Source: Bacteroidota bacterium (GTDB lineage Bacteria; Bacteroidota; Bacteroidia; Flavobacteriales; Flavobacteriaceae). Taken from it: a stretch of 39,059 nt of DNA. Position numbers and translations under genes: made by a program. The notes beneath the pieces were generated by a model. It was not told the origin of the DNA. It was given only the letters and a program-made list of their open reading frames with translations, and did no database searches. The stretch lies in the NCBI GenBank assembly GCA_029561105.1, contig JAKQJQ010000035.1:1-39059 (forward strand), given 5' to 3'. How positions within the stretch are numbered: the stretch's first letter is position 1; each line of letters opens with the position of its first letter. This document shows, piece by piece, positions 33,593 through 39,059 of the stretch.

Positions 33593-33895
33593 ATGAAGGT
33601 AAATGTTCATGCAGTTAATTTTACTGTCGACAGAAAGCTGGTAGATTTTATCCAGGAACGTATGGATAAATTGGAGAAATATTATGATAAGATTGTTTCA
33701 TCAGAGGTTTTTTTAAAAGTAGACAATGTAAGTGAGAAGGAAAATAAGATCGCCGAGATCAAGATTCACGTTCCCGGAGACGACTTTATGGTCAAGAAAC
33801 AATGCAAGAGTTTTGAGGAAGCAGTAGATCAATGTGCCGAAGCAGCCGAACGTTTATTAATGAAGAGGAAAGAAAAAATAAGAACACATATTTAA
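33593..33895 (+). CDS. raiA: HPF/RaiA-family ribosome hibernation factor (short form)
   Basis: A 100-residue protein of the short HPF/YfiA type, which binds the decoding centre of idle ribosomes in stationary phase. The N-terminal part (MKVNVHAVNFTVDRKLVDFI) and the YYDKIVSSEVFLKVDN strand match the family's alpha-beta fold. The long C-terminal ribosome-dimerising domain is absent, as in the short forms. A basic C-terminus (LLMKRKEKIRTHI) completes it. Its terminator hairpin at 33951-33978 lies downstream of the tRNA-operon promoter rather than upstream of it. Confidence 0.9.
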   Translation: MKVNVHAVNFTVDRKLVDFIQERMDKLEKYYDKIVSSEVFLKVDNVSEKENKIAEIKIHVPGDDFMVKKQCKSFEEAVDQCAEAAERLLMKRKEKIRTHI

Positions 33896-33919
33896 TCAGA
33901 ATTTTTTTTTAAAAATGTT

Positions 33920-33949
33920 TTGATTAAGAAACAAAATGATATACATTTG
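33920..33949 (+). promoter_or_regulatory. Promoter of the tRNA-Thr/tRNA-Tyr operon
   Basis: A -33 TTG (33920-33922) and a -7 TACATTTG (33942-33949), 19 nt apart, the best promoter match in the window. Transcription should start at about 33954-33956, at the base of a terminator-like hairpin. Confidence 0.75.
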
Positions 33950-33950
33950 C

Positions 33951-33978
33951 AGTCCGTTAGAAATAGCGGACTTTTTTT
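33951..33978 (+). terminator. Intrinsic terminator after the hibernation factor, at the tRNA operon start point
   Basis: AGTCCGTTA (33951-33959), a GAAA tetraloop, then TAGCGGACT (33964-33972), a 9-bp stem with one G-T pair, followed by a run of seven T residues. It is downstream of the hibernation-factor stop and begins within a few bases of the tRNA operon's predicted start point. Confidence 0.8.
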
Positions 33979-33987
33979 ATTGTGTAT

Positions 33988-34061
33988 GCCGGTGTAGCTC
34001 AGTTGGCTAGAGCAGCTGATTTGTAATCAGCAGGTCGTGGGTTCGAGTCCCTCTATCGGCT
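33988..34061 (+). tRNA. tRNA-Thr (anticodon TGT)
   Basis: A 74-nt cloverleaf: acceptor GCCGGTG/TATCGGC, D-arm GCTCAGTTGGCTAGAGC, anticodon stem GCTGA/TCAGC with loop TTTGTAA (TGT at 34022-34024), and T-arm GTGGGTTCGAGTCCCTC. The CCA end is not encoded. It is first of a Thr-Tyr-Thr set upstream of tuf. Confidence 0.97.
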
Positions 34062-34137
34062 CGGTAATTTAAGATTTTAGAAGGTGAATTTTAGAACTAT
34101 TCTGAAATCCAAAATCTGAAATCAACAATAAAAAAAG

Positions 34138-34218
34138 GGGGAGATACTCAAGCGGCCAACGAGGGCAGACTGTAAATCTGCTGTGAGAACTTCGCAGGTT
34201 CGAATCCTGCTCTCCCCA
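34138..34218 (+). tRNA. tRNA-Tyr (anticodon GTA)
   Basis: An 81-nt class II tRNA: acceptor GGGGAGA/TCTCCCC, anticodon stem GCAGA/TCTGC with loop CTGTAAA (GTA at 34172-34174), a long variable arm TGTGAGAACTTCGCA, and T-loop GGTTCGAATCC. No CCA is encoded. Confidence 0.97.
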
Positions 34219-34219
34219 C

Positions 34220-34584
34220 AAGATTTTTGTTAGAGCGTATGTCGAAAGCTCGCTTTCGTAAATACGCGAAAACAAAAATCTTAGTAAGGGTTCACCCTTA
34301 CGGATTACAAGCTCTGCTTGTGAATCCTAAAGGTGAGTCTGCTTTTTGAATTAAATCGAAATTCGCTTTCGTAAAGGTTTGAAAAACAAAAATTTCAGTA
34401 AAGGTTCACCTTTACGGCTCACAAGCGCTGCTTGTGAATCCTGCAAGTGAATCTGCTTTTTGAATTGCATCAAAAATTCGTTTTTGTAAAAGTGCGAAAT
34501 TCAAAATTTTGGTAAGGACTCGTCTTTATACATCACAAGTAGTACTTGTTAATCGTGATTCCGAATCAAAGAATTTTATTCTAA
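34220..34584 (+). repeat. Three tandem 114-bp structured repeat units between tRNA-Tyr and tRNA-Thr
   Basis: Units begin at 34243, 34357 and 34471, a spacing of exactly 114 bp each time. Each carries hairpin A (34243-34258 CGAAAGC-TC-GCTTTCG; unit 3 CAAAAA-TTCG-TTTTTG), hairpin B (34284 GTAAGGG-TTCA-CCCTTAC; unit 2 GTAAAGG/CCTTTAC; unit 3 GTAAGGA/TCTTTAT) and hairpin C (ACAAGC-TCT-GCTTGT; unit 3 ACAAGT-AGT-ACTTGT). Changes between units are mostly paired, so the helices survive. An outer stem encloses hairpin A in unit 1 (AAGATTTTTGTT at 34220 with AACAAAAATCTT at 34271). Unit 3 is the most diverged. The stretch lies in the tRNA operon, in the place where tRNA-Gly occurs in the conserved gene order. 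It has no coding function that I can see. Confidence 0.8.
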
Positions 34585-34680
34585 AACTCGAATCAAAAAA
34601 GCAAAAAAATTCACTCCAGCAAAGTGAATTTCCGGATTGCAAAATCCACGTCCAAAGGGTTAAAAATCCAAGGAAAAACT
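34585..34680 (+). other. Spacer before second tRNA-Thr with a further hairpin
   Basis: This A-rich spacer contains AAATTCACT (34607-34615) paired with AGTGAATTT (34623-34631), then the short stem GGATT/AATCC. It does not match the 114-bp units. No tRNA is present. Confidence 0.5.
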
Positions 34681-34752
34681 GCCGGCGTAGCTCAGGGGTA
34701 GAGTGCTTCCTTGGTAAGGAAGAGGTCACGGGTTCAAATCCCGTCGTTGGCT
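34681..34752 (+). tRNA. tRNA-Thr (anticodon GGT)
   Basis: A 72-nt cloverleaf: acceptor GCCGGCG/CGTTGGC, D-arm GCTCAGGGGTAGAGT, anticodon stem CTTCC/GGAAG with loop TTGGTAA (GGT at 34713-34715), and T-arm ACGGGTTCAAATCCCGT. It is 56 bp upstream of tuf, as in many bacteria. Confidence 0.97.
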
Positions 34753-34755
34753 CAA

Positions 34756-34763
34756 TAATTTTG
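34756..34763 (+). promoter_or_regulatory. Possible tuf -7 element
   Basis: TAATTTTG directly after the tRNA-Thr 3' end fits TAnnTTTG, 45 nt before the tuf ATG. No -33 TTG is seen, because that position falls inside the tRNA. tuf may equally be read from the tRNA operon promoter. Confidence 0.3.
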
Positions 34764-34808
34764 TGAACACTAAATAGATTATATAACTAAGATTAAAAAT
34801 TAAGTAAA

Positions 34809-36002
34809 ATGGCAAAAGAAAATTTTAACCGGAGCAAACCCCACTTGAATATCGGTACTATCGGACACGTGGATCACGGTAAAACTACACTAACTGCTGC
34901 GATCTCTAAAGTTTTAGCAGAAGCTGGTTTCTCTAAAACAGGTGCAAAATCATTCGACCAGATTGACAACGCTCCTGAAGAAAAAGAAAGAGGTATTACC
35001 ATTAATACTTCACACGTTGAGTACGAAACTGCTAACCGTCACTACGCGCACGTTGACTGTCCAGGTCACGCGGATTACGTAAAGAACATGGTTACTGGTG
35101 CTGCTCAGATGGACGGCGCTATCTTGGTAGTAGCTGCTACAGACGGACCAATGCCACAAACACGTGAGCACATCCTTTTGGGTCGTCAGGTAGGTATTCC
35201 ACGTATCGTTGTATTCATGAACAAAGTGGATATGGTTGACGATGCTGAGCTTTTGGAGCTTGTTGAGATGGAAATCCGCGATCTATTGTCTTTCTACGAG
35301 TACGATGGAGACAACGGGCCAGTTATCCAAGGTTCTGCTTTGGGTGGATTGAATGCTGATCCAAACTGGGTTCCTAAAATCCTTGAATTGATGGAAGCTG
35401 TTGATAGCTGGATCGAAGAGCCAGTACGTGATGTAGCTAAGCCTTTCTTGATGCCGGTTGAAGACGTATTCACCATCACAGGTCGTGGAACTGTTGCTAC
35501 AGGTCGTATCGAAACTGGAGTGGCTAATACAGGAGATGCTGTTGAAATCATTGGTATGGGTGCAGACAAATTGACTTCTACAATTACTGGAGTTGAGATG
35601 TTCCGTAAAATCCTTGACCGTGGAGAAGCTGGAGATAACGTAGGTCTTCTTTTGAGAGGTATCGATAAAGCTGATATCAAAAGAGGTATGGTTATCATCA
35701 AGCCAGGATCAGTTAAGCCACACGCTAAATTCAAAGCTGAGGTTTACATCTTGAAGAAAGAAGAAGGTGGTCGTCACACGCCATTCCACAATAACTACCG
35801 TCCACAGTTCTACGTACGTACAACTGACGTAACAGGAGTTATCTCTTTGCCAGCAGGTGTGGAGATGGTTATGCCTGGGGACAACTTGACTATCGATGTA
35901 GCTTTGTTAAGCCCAATCGCGATGAGCGTTGGTCTACGTTTCGCTATCCGTGAGGGTGGACGTACAGTAGGTGCAGGTCAGGTTACTGAAATCGTAGAAT
36001 AA
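34809..36002 (+). CDS. tuf: Translation elongation factor Tu
   Basis: A 397-residue GTPase that carries aminoacyl-tRNA to the ribosome. The G domain has G1 GHVDHGKT (about 19-26), effector-region [10 protein letters not shown]3 DCPGHADY and G4 NKVD. Domains 2 and 3 follow and end [14 protein letters not shown]. Length is normal for the family. Codon use is strongly biased, as expected for an abundant protein. The conserved tRNA-Thr-tuf-tRNA-Trp-secE order supports the call. A terminator-like hairpin lies 17 bp after the stop, before tRNA-Trp. Confidence 0.99.
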   Translation: MAKENFNRSKPHLNIGTIGHVDHGKTTLTAAISKVLAEAGFSKTGAKSFDQIDNAPEEKERGITINTSHVEYETANRHYAHVDCPGHADYVKNMVTGAAQMDGAILVVAATDGPMPQTREHILLGRQVGIPRIVVFMNKVDMVDDAELLELVEMEIRDLLSFYEYDGDNGPVIQGSALGGLNADPNWVPKILELMEAVDSWIEEPVRDVAKPFLMPVEDVFTITGRGTVATGRIETGVANTGDAVEIIGMGADKLTSTITGVEMFRKILDRGEAGDNVGLLLRGIDKADIKRGMVIIKPGSVKPHAKFKAEVYILKKEEGGRHTPFHNNYRPQFYVRTTDVTGVISLPAGVEMVMPGDNLTIDVALLSPIAMSVGLRFAIREGGRTVGAGQVTEIVE

Positions 36003-36019
36003 TTATTTACGAATATTTA

Positions 36020-36055
36020 AAAAACCAGCAGCACTTTACTGTGTTGCTGGTTTTT
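36020..36055 (+). terminator. Intrinsic terminator or attenuator between tuf and tRNA-Trp
   Basis: AAAACCAGCA (36021-36030) pairs with TGCTGGTTTT (about 36044-36053), with inner pairs CAC/GTG, and the stem runs into a T-run. No separate promoter is evident before tRNA-Trp, 5 bp on, so downstream genes probably depend on partial read-through. Confidence 0.75.
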
Positions 36056-36060
36056 AATAA

Positions 36061-36131
36061 ACGGGCGTAGTTCAAGGGTAGAATAGCGGTCTCCAAAACC
36101 GTTGATGGGGGTTCGAATCCCTCCGCCCGTG
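36061..36131 (+). tRNA. tRNA-Trp (anticodon CCA)
   Basis: A 71-nt cloverleaf: acceptor ACGGGCG/CGCCCGT, D-arm GTTCAAGGGTAGAAT, anticodon stem GCGGT/ACCGT with loop CTCCAAA (CCA at 36093-36095), and T-arm GGGGGTTCGAATCCCTC. It lies 16 bp before secE. Confidence 0.97.
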
Positions 36132-36147
36132 CAAAAAAATACAAGAC

Positions 36148-36342
36148 ATGAAAGTTATCAATTATATATCGGAAGCGTTTGAAGAACTCAAAACAAACGT
36201 GACCTGGCCAGAATGGGAAGAAGTGCAGCGATACACTATCGTTGTAGCTGTATTTTCAATCCTATTCGCCCTGGCTACCTGGGGTGTAGATGAGCTTTTC
36301 GCAAAAGCTTTGGCAGGATTCTTTAATTGGATGAAATCGTAA
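36148..36342 (+). CDS. secE: Preprotein translocase subunit SecE
   Basis: A 64-residue single-membrane-span subunit of the SecYEG translocon. The amphipathic N-terminal helix (EAFEELKTNVTWPEWEEV) contains the conserved TWP, followed by a membrane helix (about 29-48, TIVVAVFSILFALATWG). Length matches the short bacterial form. The conserved position between tRNA-Trp and nusG confirms it. Confidence 0.97.
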   Translation: MKVINYISEAFEELKTNVTWPEWEEVQRYTIVVAVFSILFALATWGVDELFAKALAGFFNWMKS

Positions 36343-36346
36343 GGTG

Positions 36347-36898
36347 ATGACAGACGTTAATATGAAAAAATGGTATGTTGTAAGGGCTGTAAGCGGACAA
36401 GAGAATAAAGTCAAAGCTTATATCGAGACCGAAATCAACAGACTCGGGATGGCAGATTACATCTCTCAGGTACTTGTTCCTACAGAAAAAGTGGTACAGG
36501 TTCGTGACGGGAAAAAGATGACCAAAGACAAAGTTTACTTTCCGGGTTATGTAATGATTGAGGCGAACCTCGCGGGTGAAATTCCTCATATTATCAAATC
36601 GATTACCGGAGTGATAGGATTTTTAGGCGAAGTAAAAGGCGGCGATCCGGTGCCTTTGCGTATGTCTGAAGTAAATCGCATGCTAGGAAAAGTCGATGAG
36701 CTTGCCGTGAAAACCGATACACATGCGATTCCTTTCAATGTCGGAGAAACAATTAAGGTTATTGATGGTCCTTTCAACGGGTTCAACGGAACAGTTGAGA
36801 AAATCAATGAAGAAAAGCGTAAGCTTGAAGTGATGGTTAAAATTTTCGGAAGAAAGACGCCACTCGAACTCAGCTTCATGCAAGTTGAAAAAGTATAA
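36347..36898 (+). CDS. nusG: Transcription termination/antitermination factor NusG
   Basis: A 183-residue RNA polymerase-binding factor. It has an NGN domain (KKWYVVRAVSGQENKV, then FPGYVMIE) and a C-terminal KOW domain (VGETIKVIDGPFNGFNGTV) that contacts Rho or ribosomal S10. The start is the ATG at 36347, 4 bp after the secE stop; a GTG at 36344 and an ATG at 36362 are alternatives. Co-transcribed with secE and the ribosomal-protein genes. Confidence 0.97.
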   Translation: MTDVNMKKWYVVRAVSGQENKVKAYIETEINRLGMADYISQVLVPTEKVVQVRDGKKMTKDKVYFPGYVMIEANLAGEIPHIIKSITGVIGFLGEVKGGDPVPLRMSEVNRMLGKVDELAVKTDTHAIPFNVGETIKVIDGPFNGFNGTVEKINEEKRKLEVMVKIFGRKTPLELSFMQVEKV

Positions 36899-36964
36899 TT
36901 TGTTACACTATTATAATTAACCGCAAAGGTTTGCTTCCACAAGCCGATGCACATTTTTTAAACA

Positions 36965-37411
36965 ATGGCTAAAGAGATTAGTAAAGTAGTTAAACTACAA
37001 GTAAAGGGAGGCGCCGCGAATCCATCGCCGCCGGTTGGACCTGCTCTTGGAGCTGCCGGAGTTAACATCATGGAGTTCTGCAAACAATTTAATGCAAGAA
37101 CCCAGGATAAAGCCGGTAAAGTATGCCCTGTTCAAATCACGGTATACAAAGACAAATCATTTGATTTTGTCGTAAAAACTCCACCAGCTGCCGTTCAATT
37201 GATGGATGCTGCCAAGCTGAAATCGGGTTCAGGAGAACCAAACAGAAAAAAAGTAGCAAGCGTTACTTGGGACCAAATCAAAGCAATCGCCGATGATAAA
37301 ATGGTCGATTTGAATGCATTCACAATCGAGTCTGCAATGAGCATGATCGCTGGAACAGCTAGATCTATGGGTATAACTGTAAGTGGAGAATCTCCATTAA
37401 AAAAAGCGTAA
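36965..37411 (+). CDS. rplK: 50S ribosomal protein L11
   Basis: A 148-residue protein of the GTPase-associated centre, binding 23S rRNA with L10. The N-terminal Pro-rich substrate loop ([17 protein letters not shown]) and the C-terminal RNA-binding domain ending with TARSMGITV are typical. The 66-bp gap after nusG has no strong promoter. Confidence 0.98.
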   Translation: MAKEISKVVKLQVKGGAANPSPPVGPALGAAGVNIMEFCKQFNARTQDKAGKVCPVQITVYKDKSFDFVVKTPPAAVQLMDAAKLKSGSGEPNRKKVASVTWDQIKAIADDKMVDLNAFTIESAMSMIAGTARSMGITVSGESPLKKA

Positions 37412-37414
37412 GAC

Positions 37415-38104
37415 ATGGCAAAATTGACTAAAAAACAAAAGGAGGCTGCGGCTAAAATCGAAAAGAACAAACTGTACACCTTGAAAGATGCTTCTGCATT
37501 GATTAAGACAGTTGCTTCTGCGAAATTTGACGAGTCGGTCGATATCGCTGTTCGTTTGGGAGTTGATCCAAGAAAAGCGAATCAAATGGTACGTGGTGTA
37601 GTAACCTTGCCACACGGAACAGGAAAAGACGTTCGCGTTCTTGCCCTTGTAACTCCGGATAAAGAAGCCGAAGCTAAAGCTGCTGGTGCAGACCACGTAG
37701 GTTTAGACGACTACTTACAAAAAATCAAAGACGGTTGGACAGACATCGATGTCATCATCACCATGCCTGCTGTAATGGGTAAACTAGGACCTTTAGGACG
37801 TGTTCTTGGGCCACGTGGACTCATGCCAAACCCTAAAACCGGAACTGTTACTATGGATGTAGCGAAAGCTGTGGCCGAAGTAAAAGCGGGTAAAATCGAC
37901 TTTAAAGTAGATAAGACAGGTATTGTTCACGCTGGTATCGGAAGAATCTCTTTCGGCGCAGAGCAAATCGTAGACAATGCACACGAGATCATTCAAACAT
38001 TATTAAAACTGAAACCAACTGCAGCTAAAGGTACTTACATCAAAAGCATTCACTTGTCTAGCACAATGAGTCCTGCGATTCCTTTAGATACCAAAGCAGT
38101 ATAA
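37415..38104 (+). CDS. rplA: 50S ribosomal protein L1
   Basis: A 229-residue L1-stalk protein. Signature segments include [31 protein letters not shown] and [18 protein letters not shown]. In many bacteria it represses its own operon by binding the mRNA leader; no such site could be confirmed here. The gene starts 3 bp after rplK. Confidence 0.98.
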   Translation: MAKLTKKQKEAAAKIEKNKLYTLKDASALIKTVASAKFDESVDIAVRLGVDPRKANQMVRGVVTLPHGTGKDVRVLALVTPDKEAEAKAAGADHVGLDDYLQKIKDGWTDIDVIITMPAVMGKLGPLGRVLGPRGLMPNPKTGTVTMDVAKAVAEVKAGKIDFKVDKTGIVHAGIGRISFGAEQIVDNAHEIIQTLLKLKPTAAKGTYIKSIHLSSTMSPAIPLDTKAV

Positions 38105-38113
38105 TTAGAAATC

Positions 38114-38629
38114 ATGACTAGAGAAGAAAAATCAAAAGTAATTGAGGACTTAACTGCACAGTTAGCTGGTACGAACGTAATCTACCTTGCAGATATTTCT
38201 GGTTTGGATGCTGAAACTACTTCTAACCTAAGAAGAACTTGCTTTAAAGCAGGAATTGAATTGGCAGTAGTAAAAAACACCTTGCTTGAAAAAGCTATGG
38301 AAGCTTCTGAGAACGACTACGGCGATTTGCCAAAGACGCTCAAAGGAAACACTTCTATCCTCATCGCCGAGAACGGAAACGCTCCTGCGAAAATCATCAA
38401 AGAATTCCGCAAAAAGTCTGACAAGCCTGTATTGAAAGGCGCTTTCATTCACCAAGCGGTTTTCATTGGAGACAACCAACTCGATGCCTTGATCGCCTTG
38501 AAATCGAAAGATGAAGTGATCGGTGAAATCATCGGATTGTTACAATCTCCTGCTAAGAATGTTGTTTCTGCCCTTAAATCAGGTGGCGGAAAAATTGCAG
38601 GAATTGTTAAAACGTTGTCTGAACGTTAA
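38114..38629 (+). CDS. rplJ: 50S ribosomal protein L10
   Basis: A 171-residue stalk-base protein that anchors L12 dimers. The N-terminal RNA-binding domain (MTREEKSKVIEDLTAQLAGT, LRRTCFKAGIELAVVKNTLL) and the C-terminal helix that binds L12 are recognisable. It starts 9 bp after rplA and is followed by an unusual heptamer repeat in the gap before rplL. Confidence 0.97.
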   Translation: MTREEKSKVIEDLTAQLAGTNVIYLADISGLDAETTSNLRRTCFKAGIELAVVKNTLLEKAMEASENDYGDLPKTLKGNTSILIAENGNAPAKIIKEFRKKSDKPVLKGAFIHQAVFIGDNQLDALIALKSKDEVIGEIIGLLQSPAKNVVSALKSGGGKIAGIVKTLSER

Positions 38630-38654
38630 TAGAAAATGGCCGGACGCTCGCTCG

Positions 38655-38682
38655 TTCGACATTCGACATTTGACATTCGACA
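38655..38682. repeat. Heptamer tandem array, 4 units, in the rplJ-rplL gap
   Basis: Four head-to-tail 7-bp units: TTCGACA, TTCGACA, TTTGACA, TTCGACA. They sit within the 116-bp gap between rplJ and rplL, in the transcribed leader of rplL. Confidence 0.85.
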
Positions 38683-38745
38683 ACCTTGCCCAAGCGCACA
38701 ATAAATAAATTATATTTTACAAACTATTTAAAAACGATAGAAAAA

Positions 38746-39059
38746 ATGGCAGATTTGAAACAATTCGCAGAACAACTAGTTAACCTTACAGTAAAAGAAG
38801 TTAACGAACTAGCTACAATTTTGAAAGATGAGTATGGTATCGAGCCTGCAGCTGCTGCTGTAGTTGCTGGTCCTGCTGCTGGTGGAGCTGGTGGAGACGC
38901 CGCTGCTGCTGAAGAGCAAACAGAATTCACCGTAGTATTGAAAGATGCTGGTGCTTCTAAATTGGCTGTAGTTAAAGCTGTAAAAGAACTTACAGGTTTA
39001 GGTCTTAAAGAAGCTAAAGATTTAGTTGACGGTGCTCCTGCAAACGTTAAAGAAGGCGT
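38746..39059 (+). CDS. rplL: 50S ribosomal protein L7/L12, cut by window end
   Basis: About 104 of the usual 120-125 residues are visible. The N-terminal dimerisation domain ([20 protein letters not shown]) leads to an Ala/Gly-rich hinge ([20 protein letters not shown]) and the C-terminal factor-binding domain ([29 protein letters not shown]). The last residues lie off the right edge. It recruits translation GTPases to the ribosome. Confidence 0.98.
   Translation, partial: MADLKQFAEQLVNLTVKEVNELATILKDEYGIEPAAAAVVAGPAAGGAGGDAAAAEEQTEFTVVLKDAGASKLAVVKAVKELTGLGLKEAKDLVDGAPANVKEG

Noticed and set aside
34220..34584. Possible small protein family: translated units look alike in one frame (for example QALLVNP twice)
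   Set aside because: Each unit has in-frame stops, no start or RBS is present, and the similarity is fully explained by a 114-bp period that happens to be a multiple of 3.
34220..34584. CRISPR array
   Set aside because: Units repeat over their full length with no unique spacers, and no cas genes are near.
34509..34766. 85-codon ORF running through tRNA-Thr
   Set aside because: It reads through a clear tRNA and its end is a translated tRNA, a common artefact.

Overview
The window looks like a chromosome segment from a member of the Flavobacteriaceae, most likely Flavobacterium or a close relative. The evidence is: a SusC/SusD outer-membrane pair; three secreted proteins ending in type IX secretion (T9SS) sorting domains; a Bacteroidetes porin; Bacteroidetes -7 promoter elements (TAnnTTTG) ahead of many genes; few Shine-Dalgarno sequences except a strong one before rpsU; and the conserved cluster tRNA-Thr / tRNA-Tyr / tRNA-Thr / tuf / tRNA-Trp / secE / nusG / rplK / rplA / rplJ / rplL.

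Layout. 1-1361 (-): the N-terminal two fifths or so of an MmeI-like single-chain restriction-modification enzyme, cut by the window edge. 1868-5297: lysS (-), lipB (+) and rnhB (-), with a heptamer tandem array and a dispersed repeat between lysS and lipB. 5492-12218 (+): an operon of SusC-like receptor, SusD-like lipoprotein and two unrecognised lipoproteins, ended by a strong terminator. 12381-17491 (+): a BNR-repeat T9SS cargo, a putative porin and a PLP-dependent cystathionine/cysteine synthase with CBS domains. 17899-19557 (-): a GLPGLI-like / PNGase F-like secreted protein. 19629-22620 (+): a DEDDh exonuclease, a PspC-like small membrane protein preceded by an overlapping mini-ORF, a ComEA-like helix-hairpin-helix protein and an acyl-CoA dehydrogenase. 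22745-24157 (+): a lipoprotein and rpsU. 24317-29998 (-): two large T9SS cargo proteins and a broken small secreted-protein ORF. 30106-33895 (+): a TPR sensor kinase broken by a one-base frameshift, its LuxR-type response regulator, a XerC-type recombinase and a ribosome hibernation factor. 33988-39059 (+): the tRNA/tuf/secE/nusG/ribosomal-protein cluster, with rplL cut by the window end.

Most of the window is ordinary flavobacterial housekeeping and envelope biology. The strongest unexplained signal lies at 34220-34584, between tRNA-Tyr and the second tRNA-Thr. Three tandem units repeat with a period of exactly 114 bp. Each unit folds into the same three small hairpins, and the units have diverged by paired substitutions that keep the helices. 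This stretch occupies the slot where the conserved thr-tyr-gly-thr-tuf order would place tRNA-Gly, and no tRNA-Gly is present. It is the best candidate here for an undescribed structured RNA element.

Other points worth checking are the frameshifted kinase, the A9 tract that breaks a small secreted-protein ORF, the hibernation-factor terminator lying just downstream of the tRNA promoter, two families of dispersed intergenic repeats, two heptamer arrays, and the rpsU Shine-Dalgarno. All calls come from reading the sequence; no database search was run.
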